DNA from: an uncultured Rhizobiaceae group bacterium
GTDB taxonomy: Bacteria > Pseudomonadota > Alphaproteobacteria > Rhizobiales > Rhizobiaceae
DNA length: 64,000 bases
Assembly: GCA_937958815.1 (NCBI GenBank)
Contig: CALGMR010000004.1
Location: forward strand, 1-64,000
Direction of reading: 5' to 3'
Made by a program: the position numbers and the translations under genes. Below, piece after piece: positions 58,497-64,000 of this stretch. Position 1 is the first letter of the stretch, and each line of letters starts with the position of its first letter. A model generated the notes under the pieces. It did no database searches, was not told the DNA's origin, and saw only the letters and a list, made by a program, of their open reading frames with translations.

Positions 58497-60466
58497 TCCG
58501 CAGCCTCCTTCATGCTCTGAGGTGCGTAGGTTTTTGCGTCTTCGATTTTCACAGTGGCTGAGATGTTGCCTTTACGGCCATCTTCAAACACCACTTCAGT
58601 TTCAACAAAACGTTCGGACGAACCATCGTAAAGCGCTTCAATCAAAGGTTCGTAACGCTCGTTAATCAATGATCGCCGCACTTTCATGGTGCGCGTCAAC
58701 TCGCCGTCATCGGCATCCAGCTCTTTGTGCAATACAAGGAATCTTTGGATTTGGGCACCAGCAACACGCTCTTCTGACGCGAGGTCTTGATTCACCTGAT
58801 CTACGTGGTCAGCCATCATCGCATAGACTTGCGGATGATTGGCCAGCTCTTGATAAGATGCATAAGCGATATTGTTGCGTTCGGCCCAGTTTGCGACTGG
58901 CTGCAAATCAATGTTCAACATCACGGCAGTGAAGTCGCGACCATCCCCGACAGCAACAGCTTCTTTAATGTTGGGGAAAAATTTCAGTTTGTTCTCGATG
59001 TATTTTGGCGGGAACATGCTGCCATTGTTCAACTTGCCCACATCCTTGGCCCTGTCGATGATGCGCAGATGACCGTTTCCATCAAGGAACCCGGCGTCCC
59101 CCGTTTTCACCCAACCTTCTTTGGACTTCGTGTCAGCTGTTGCAGCATCGTTTTTATAATAGCCCATGAACACGCCGGGCGATCGGTACAACACTTCACC
59201 CGTATCGGTGATATCGATCTCCACATCAGGTGATGGCGTGCCAACAGTTTCCGCAGAAATTTGACCATCAGGTTGCGCAGTGATGTAAACACTGGCTTCG
59301 GTTTGGCCGTAAAGCTGCTTTAAATTCAAACCAAGGGAACGGTAGAATTTAAAAATCTCCGGACCAATCGCCTCGCCGGCCGTGTACCCCACCTTCATGC
59401 GGGTCATTCCAAGACGGTTCTTTAAGGGGCCGTAAACAAGGAAATCTCCCAAGCGGTAAAACAGCTTATCCTTTAAAGAAACGCCACTTTCACCATTGAG
59501 AATTTTCTCACCAACGCGGCCCGCCACGTCGAGAAAATACTTAAACATTTTCTGTTTAAACGAACTCGCATCTTCCATGCGCACCGTAATATCGGTCAGC
59601 AAACCTTCAAAAACGCGCGGTGGCGCAAAGAAATAAGTTGGCGCAATTTCACGACGGTTTTCTGTAACCGTGTCAGGGCTTTCGGGACAACACACACAAT
59701 ACCCAGCGGTCATAGACTGACCATATGAGAAAATATGATCCCCCACCCAAGCCAATGGCAGATAGGCGATGATCTCATCGGTCTCATCAAAACTGTCGAA
59801 CTGATTGGCATTGCGGGACGATATAACCAAGTTGTCGTAGGACAACATCACGCCTTTGGGCTTTCCGGTCGTCCCAGACGTATAAAGCATCACGGAAAGG
59901 TCTTCGCCCTTCCCTTCATTTATTCCGTCCAGCCATTTTGACCCAAGCTCGGCATCGCCAGCCAGCGCTTCGCGGCCTTGGGTTTGCAATGCCGTGATGT
60001 GATGCAAAAACGGCTCATCATAGTCACCTAAACCGCGCTGCCAATCGTAAGCAATTTGCTTCAATTCGGGCAGCTGATCTTTGATGGATAGAATTTTATC
60101 GACCTGTTCCTGGTCTTGAACAATCGCGAACTTCACCTCTGCATGTTGCAGCACATAGACCATCTCGTCAGCAACAGCATCTGCATATACAGGAATGGGC
60201 ACACCGCCCAAAGCCTGTACGGCAGCAAAGCTCCAATAAAGCGCGGGGCGATTGCCACCCACAACGGCAACTTTGTCGCCCTTCTTTAACCCAATGGCCT
60301 GCAGACCAAGAGAAAACGCTCGGACTTCTTCCAGCATTTCAGCCCAAGACCAAGTTTGCCAAATGCCGAAATCTTTGTGGCGCATAGCTGGTCGCCCAGC
60401 GAAAACACTGGCGTTGTGAACCAACAGTTTTGGAAACGTGTCCAACCCATTTGTGGCGTTGCCCAT
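58493..60466 (-). CDS. AMP-binding long-chain acyl-CoA / aryl-CoA synthetase (FadD15-like)
   Basis: This 657-residue enzyme has the adenylate-forming signature LSVMLYTSGTTGKPKGVMLSY, YGQTEASVYITAQP, GWVKTGDAGFLDGNGHLRIIDRAKD and the C-terminal RTMKVRRSLINERY. The start is ATG 60466 with an AGGAC site; a TTG at 60520 would add 18 residues. It activates a carboxylic acid, long-chain or aryl, to the CoA ester after import. It is first in the importer operon, overlapping livG by 4 bases. Together with the PaaK-like ligase at 50 kb it suggests that the transported substrate is an acid. Confidence 0.9.
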   Translation of the reverse strand: MGNATNGLDTFPKLLVHNASVFAGRPAMRHKDFGIWQTWSWAEMLEEVRAFSLGLQAIGLKKGDKVAVVGGNRPALYWSFAAVQALGGVPIPVYADAVADEMVYVLQHAEVKFAIVQDQEQVDKILSIKDQLPELKQIAYDWQRGLGDYDEPFLHHITALQTQGREALAGDAELGSKWLDGINEGKGEDLSVMLYTSGTTGKPKGVMLSYDNLVISSRNANQFDSFDETDEIIAYLPLAWVGDHIFSYGQSMTAGYCVCCPESPDTVTENRREIAPTYFFAPPRVFEGLLTDITVRMEDASSFKQKMFKYFLDVAGRVGEKILNGESGVSLKDKLFYRLGDFLVYGPLKNRLGMTRMKVGYTAGEAIGPEIFKFYRSLGLNLKQLYGQTEASVYITAQPDGQISAETVGTPSPDVEIDITDTGEVLYRSPGVFMGYYKNDAATADTKSKEGWVKTGDAGFLDGNGHLRIIDRAKDVGKLNNGSMFPPKYIENKLKFFPNIKEAVAVGDGRDFTAVMLNIDLQPVANWAERNNIAYASYQELANHPQVYAMMADHVDQVNQDLASEERVAGAQIQRFLVLHKELDADDGELTRTMKVRRSLINERYEPLIEALYDGSSERFVETEVVFEDGRKGNISATVKIEDAKTYAPQSMKEAAE

Positions 60467-60693
60467 GGTCGAAACGTCCTCCCAAACGTTTTTACCCAAC
60501 TGCGCAGTCGGCGCAGTCAATATGTTACAAGATGCTCAATTTAGAGCTTTTTCTTGCAACAAGTGTTGCCCGTAGCGCACCACTTGGCAAGTACCTAATT
60601 AGGATAATGCCTCAGTTTCTGAGAATGGCCATTTTCAATCCAATTGCGATGAAACGCAGACATCAAAATACTACAAACCGTTATGGTTCTGGG

Positions 60694-63600
60694 TCACTCC
60701 GCAGCTTGCAATTCGGTCAATCCGCCAACATTCATAAAGCCCGCACGCAAACGAATGCGCTCGTTCATTGCGCTTTCCACATTGCGTTCTTTCACATGAC
60801 CAAAGCCGCGAATTGTTTCTGGATATTTCGCCAACGCGATTGCAGCTTTTAAATTCTTTGCGCTCAGTTCACCGGCGATCTCATCCAAAACCACTTCATA
60901 ATCTGCAAGCAATTCGCGCTCCATTTTACGCTCAGCTGTATATCCGAAAACATCAAACAACCCACCGCGCAAGAAACGCGCCTTCGCCAACCAGCCGTAA
61001 GCTTTCATCATCCATGGGCCATATTGCTTTTTGATCAGATGGCCTTTGTCATCGCGTTTGGAAAATAAAGGAGGCGCCAAATGAAACTCAAAAGAATCCC
61101 AGCTTTCGAACTGACTTGAAACTTGTTTCAAGAAGTCCCCATTGGAATAAAGCCGCGCAACTTCGTACTCATCTTTGATCGCCATGAGCTTGTAGAGATT
61201 TTGCGCCACAGCCTTGGTAAGTTGCCCCTGTTTGCCGCCAACCTTTTCTTCCAAAATTTTGATTTGCGTCAGGCGTTGTGCAAATCGATCGGCATAAGCG
61301 GCATTTTGATATTCTGTCAGGCGGGCAACCCGTCTTTCAATGGCCTCGTCTGCAGTTTCAGAAATTTTGCGATGCTCGAGAACATCCGCGACGGGCCTTT
61401 CGCTCACAGGCAACAATGCTTTGTCGTAAGCGGCCGCGCGCCCCCACTGGAACGCACCTTGGTTCATGGGAATTTGCACGCCGTTCAATTCAATTGCGCG
61501 CATGATCGCCGCTTCAGAAACGGGCAAGCCCCCATTTTGCCAAGCAAAACCAAGCATGAACATATTTGATGCAATCGCATCGCCAAACAATGCGACAGCC
61601 AGCTTTTCGGCTTCCACCACAGAGGTTCGATCTTCACCGGCTGTCTTCTCCAGTGTTTTGATGATGCGTTGTGTCGGGAACGAAAAGTCCACATTGTGCG
61701 TGAATTCGCCAGAGAGCTTCTCATGAGTGTTCAACACAACAGTGGTGCGGCCCTTCTCAATTGAACCCAACACCTTTTGTGTTGATGCAGTCACCATATC
61801 GCATCCCAAAATCAGGTCTGCACCTGAAGCTGCAATGCGAATGGATTTGATGTCTTCGGGGCTTGGAGCGATGCGCAAATGGCTGGCCACTTCGCCGCCC
61901 TTTTGTGCCAAGCCAGCCATATCGATGATCGCAGAACCCTTGCCTTCCATATGCGCAGCCATGCCAAGCACAGCGCCCACCGTCACAACACCCGTTCCGC
62001 CAACGCCCGTTACAATGATGCCATAAGAACCATCAAGTTCGGGCAATGTGGGCTGCGGCAATTCCGGCAATTGCGCACCAAAACCCGGCGCGCTTTTTCC
62101 CGTTTTCAACTTGCCACCATGAACGGTGACAAAACTTGGGCAAAAGCCGTTTACACAAGAGAAATCTTTGTTGCAGGCAGATTGATCAATCTGGCGCTTG
62201 CGACCGAATTCCGTTTCTACAGCACCCACAGCAACGCAGTTGGATTGAACACCGCAATCTCCACAACCTTCACAAACCTGCTCATTGATCACCACCCTTT
62301 TGTCGGGGTCGGGGAACATGCCGCGCTTGCGGCGACGACGTTTTTCACTCGCACAAGTCTGATCATAAATCATGACCGTGAGGCCTTCGATCTCGCGCAA
62401 CTCTTTCTGCACAGGACCGAGTTCAGAACGGTGATAGATTTTGGTAAATGGCGGCCAATGGATATTGGCGTCATATTTTTCAGGCTCGTCAGTCACAACA
62501 ACCACGCGCACGGCGCCCTCAGCCGACACTTGGTTGGCAATGTCCCAAGGGGTCAATCCACCTTCATTGGGTTGTCCGCCTGTCATGGCAACAGCATCGT
62601 TGAAGAGAATTTTATACGTGATGTTTGCGCCAGAATCTGCGGCGGCACGAATGCTCATCAAACCAGAGTGGTTGTAAGTGCCATCGCCCAGATTTTGAAA
62701 CACATGATCGCGCTTGGAAAAATGATGTTCGCCAATCCAGTTCGCGCCTTCTCCACCCATTTGAGTGAAGCCTTCCGTGCTGCGGTCCATCCATTGCACC
62801 ATATAGTGACAACCAATACCCGCATATGCGCGACTGCCTTCGGGCACATGCGTCGATGAATTGTGGGGACATCCGCCGCAGAAATAAGGAATACGTTGTG
62901 CAACACCCTCGGTTACCGCCAAAGCCGCTTGCGCGTTTTTCAGATGTTTGACATTGGCACCAAGCTGTTTGTCCTTTGAAAATTTGTTGAGGCGCTCGCC
63001 GATAGCAATTGCAATAGAATTGGAATCGAGTTGCGCTTTCGCCGTGAACAGAACGCCGTCCCTTTCATCTTTTTTGCCAACGATCACAGGTGGTTTTGGA
63101 GTTCCGTACAGCGCTTCGCGCAACTGACTTTCGATCAAGGAACGCTTCTCTTCAACAACGATAATCTGGGTGAGGCCTTTGCCAAACTTACGCAATTCAT
63201 CTTGAGCAATCGGCCAGACACATCCAATTTTGATAAGTCGAAGCCCAAGCGCATTTGCGCGTTTCTCGTCGATTCCCAAATCATCCAATGCTTGGCGCGT
63301 ATCAAGATAACTTTTGCCCGATGTGATGATTCCAAGCTTCGGCTTTGAACCACCCGTAAAAACAATCTTATTCAGCTTGTTTGCCGCAACATAGTCCAGC
63401 ACAGCATCGATTTTATGATCAATTAGACGCTCTTCTTGAGGCAACATCGTATCACCGGGGCGAATATGCAGCCCTTCTTTCGGGCGACGATCAACCTTTG
63501 GATTTGCCAGTTTCACACGATCTACCGACCCATCGATAACGGCGGTGGATTCAATCGTGTCTTTCACACATTTGATACCAACCCAAACACTGGCGTAGCG

Positions 63601-64000
63601 CGACAGTCCATATCCGATAACACCATAATCCAGAATTTCCTGAACACCTGCTGGCGACAATACGGGCATACCGTAATTGATAAACCCAAACTCGCTCTGG
63701 TGCGCTGTAGTTGAACTTTCGGCAATGTGGTCATCGCCCATCAGGGCCAAAACACCACCGTGTTTGGATGTGCCCGCCATGTTGGCATGGCGAAACACAT
63801 CGCCACTGCGGTCGACACCCGGGCCTTTTGCATACCAAACGCTGAACACACCATCGAACTTGCCTTCGCCGCGCATTTCAGCCTGTTGCGCACCCCATAC
63901 AGCTGTGGCCGCAATGTCTTCGTTGAGACCAGGTTCAAAAACCACATCGCTCTTGCTCAATCGCGGCTGCTCTTTCCACATAGCCATATCGAGGCCGCCA
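60694..64000 (-). CDS. Indolepyruvate ferredoxin oxidoreductase, alpha-beta fusion (5' end outside window)
   Basis: At least 1101 residues are visible; the reading frame is still open at the right edge (residues before the internal Met at 63987 read GGLD), so about 50-90 N-terminal residues are missing, judged from a usual size near 1160-1190. Segments: TPP-dependent alpha/beta part (GIGCHYMVQWMDRS, GGEGANWIGEHHF, NLGDGTYNHSGLMSIRAA), a 4Fe-4S region (VCEGCGDCGVQSNC), and a C-terminal gamma-type domain (GIIVTGVGGTGVVTVGAVLGMAA). It converts indolepyruvate and similar arylpyruvates to arylacetyl-CoA, reducing ferredoxin. It lies just upstream of the CoA-ligase/importer operon, in the same direction. 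Confidence 0.92.
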   Translation of the reverse strand, partial: GGLDMAMWKEQPRLSKSDVVFEPGLNEDIAATAVWGAQQAEMRGEGKFDGVFSVWYAKGPGVDRSGDVFRHANMAGTSKHGGVLALMGDDHIAESSTTAHQSEFGFINYGMPVLSPAGVQEILDYGVIGYGLSRYASVWVGIKCVKDTIESTAVIDGSVDRVKLANPKVDRRPKEGLHIRPGDTMLPQEERLIDHKIDAVLDYVAANKLNKIVFTGGSKPKLGIITSGKSYLDTRQALDDLGIDEKRANALGLRLIKIGCVWPIAQDELRKFGKGLTQIIVVEEKRSLIESQLREALYGTPKPPVIVGKKDERDGVLFTAKAQLDSNSIAIAIGERLNKFSKDKQLGANVKHLKNAQAALAVTEGVAQRIPYFCGGCPHNSSTHVPEGSRAYAGIGCHYMVQWMDRSTEGFTQMGGEGANWIGEHHFSKRDHVFQNLGDGTYNHSGLMSIRAAADSGANITYKILFNDAVAMTGGQPNEGGLTPWDIANQVSAEGAVRVVVVTDEPEKYDANIHWPPFTKIYHRSELGPVQKELREIEGLTVMIYDQTCASEKRRRRKRGMFPDPDKRVVINEQVCEGCGDCGVQSNCVAVGAVETEFGRKRQIDQSACNKDFSCVNGFCPSFVTVHGGKLKTGKSAPGFGAQLPELPQPTLPELDGSYGIIVTGVGGTGVVTVGAVLGMAAHMEGKGSAIIDMAGLAQKGGEVASHLRIAPSPEDIKSIRIAASGADLILGCDMVTASTQKVLGSIEKGRTTVVLNTHEKLSGEFTHNVDFSFPTQRIIKTLEKTAGEDRTSVVEAEKLAVALFGDAIASNMFMLGFAWQNGGLPVSEAAIMRAIELNGVQIPMNQGAFQWGRAAAYDKALLPVSERPVADVLEHRKISETADEAIERRVARLTEYQNAAYADRFAQRLTQIKILEEKVGGKQGQLTKAVAQNLYKLMAIKDEYEVARLYSNGDFLKQVSSQFESWDSFEFHLAPPLFSKRDDKGHLIKKQYGPWMMKAYGWLAKARFLRGGLFDVFGYTAERKMERELLADYEVVLDEIAGELSAKNLKAAIALAKYPETIRGFGHVKERNVESAMNERIRLRAGFMNVGGLTELQAAE

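Overview
The window looks like chromosomal DNA from a marine-type alphaproteobacterium, most likely of the order Hyphomicrobiales (Rhizobiales). Support comes from a PhyR-type stress regulator, a CpdR / N-formylglutamate amidohydrolase / HisN neighbourhood, HWE-family signalling, the gltB-gltD / lytic transglycosylase / galU neighbourhood and many short overlaps between operon genes. Base composition is moderate. The genus cannot be decided from what I can see.

Layout. 1-0.6 kb: a decayed IS3-type transposase remnant. 0.6-10.1 kb: an IclR regulator divergent from a complete non-phosphorylating L-fucose pathway with its own ribose-type ABC importer: 2-keto-3-deoxy-L-fuconate dehydrogenase, fuconolactonase, ATPase, permease, binding protein, diketo-acid hydrolase, fuconate dehydratase, fucose dehydrogenase and fucose mutarotase. 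10.1-11.4 kb: a DUF2200 gene among degenerate repeats. 11.4-20.6 kb: a signalling island with an RsbQ-like alpha/beta hydrolase directly before a PAS-PAS-HWE histidine kinase, a 1510-residue CheB-CheR-PAS-GAF-histidine kinase, two single-domain receivers and a PhyR general-stress regulator. 21-22.6 kb: a sulfatase. 22.8-27.6 kb: Anbu (proteasome-like), two transglutaminase-like proteins, an alpha-E protein and a permuted ATP-grasp protein. 28.0 kb: tRNA-Val(GAC). 28.2-30.5 kb: cpdR, N-formylglutamate amidohydrolase, hisN. 30.5-32.2 kb: a lipase and an Hsp20 gene with a clear RpoH-type promoter. 32.6-38.9 kb: gltB and gltD. 38.9-46.8 kb: envelope genes (SGNH/DUF459 protein, lytic transglycosylase, galU, beta-barrel porin, kdsD, NfeD and stomatin). 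46.9-49.8 kb: hemH and a periplasmic 5'-nucleotidase. 49.8-64 kb: a CoA-ligase / branched-chain-type ABC importer / CoA-ligase run, followed by a fused indolepyruvate ferredoxin oxidoreductase cut by the right edge, suggesting uptake and activation of aryl or acyl acids.

The most interesting region is the signalling island. An RsbQ-type hydrolase is known in Bacillus as the partner of the PAS phosphatase RsbP that feeds the sigma-B stress response. Here the RsbQ homologue is paired instead with a PAS-HWE kinase, the kinase class that feeds PhyR, and a phyR gene lies about 6.3 kb downstream of the kinase. This suggests, but does not prove, a hydrolase-gated input into the alphaproteobacterial general stress response.
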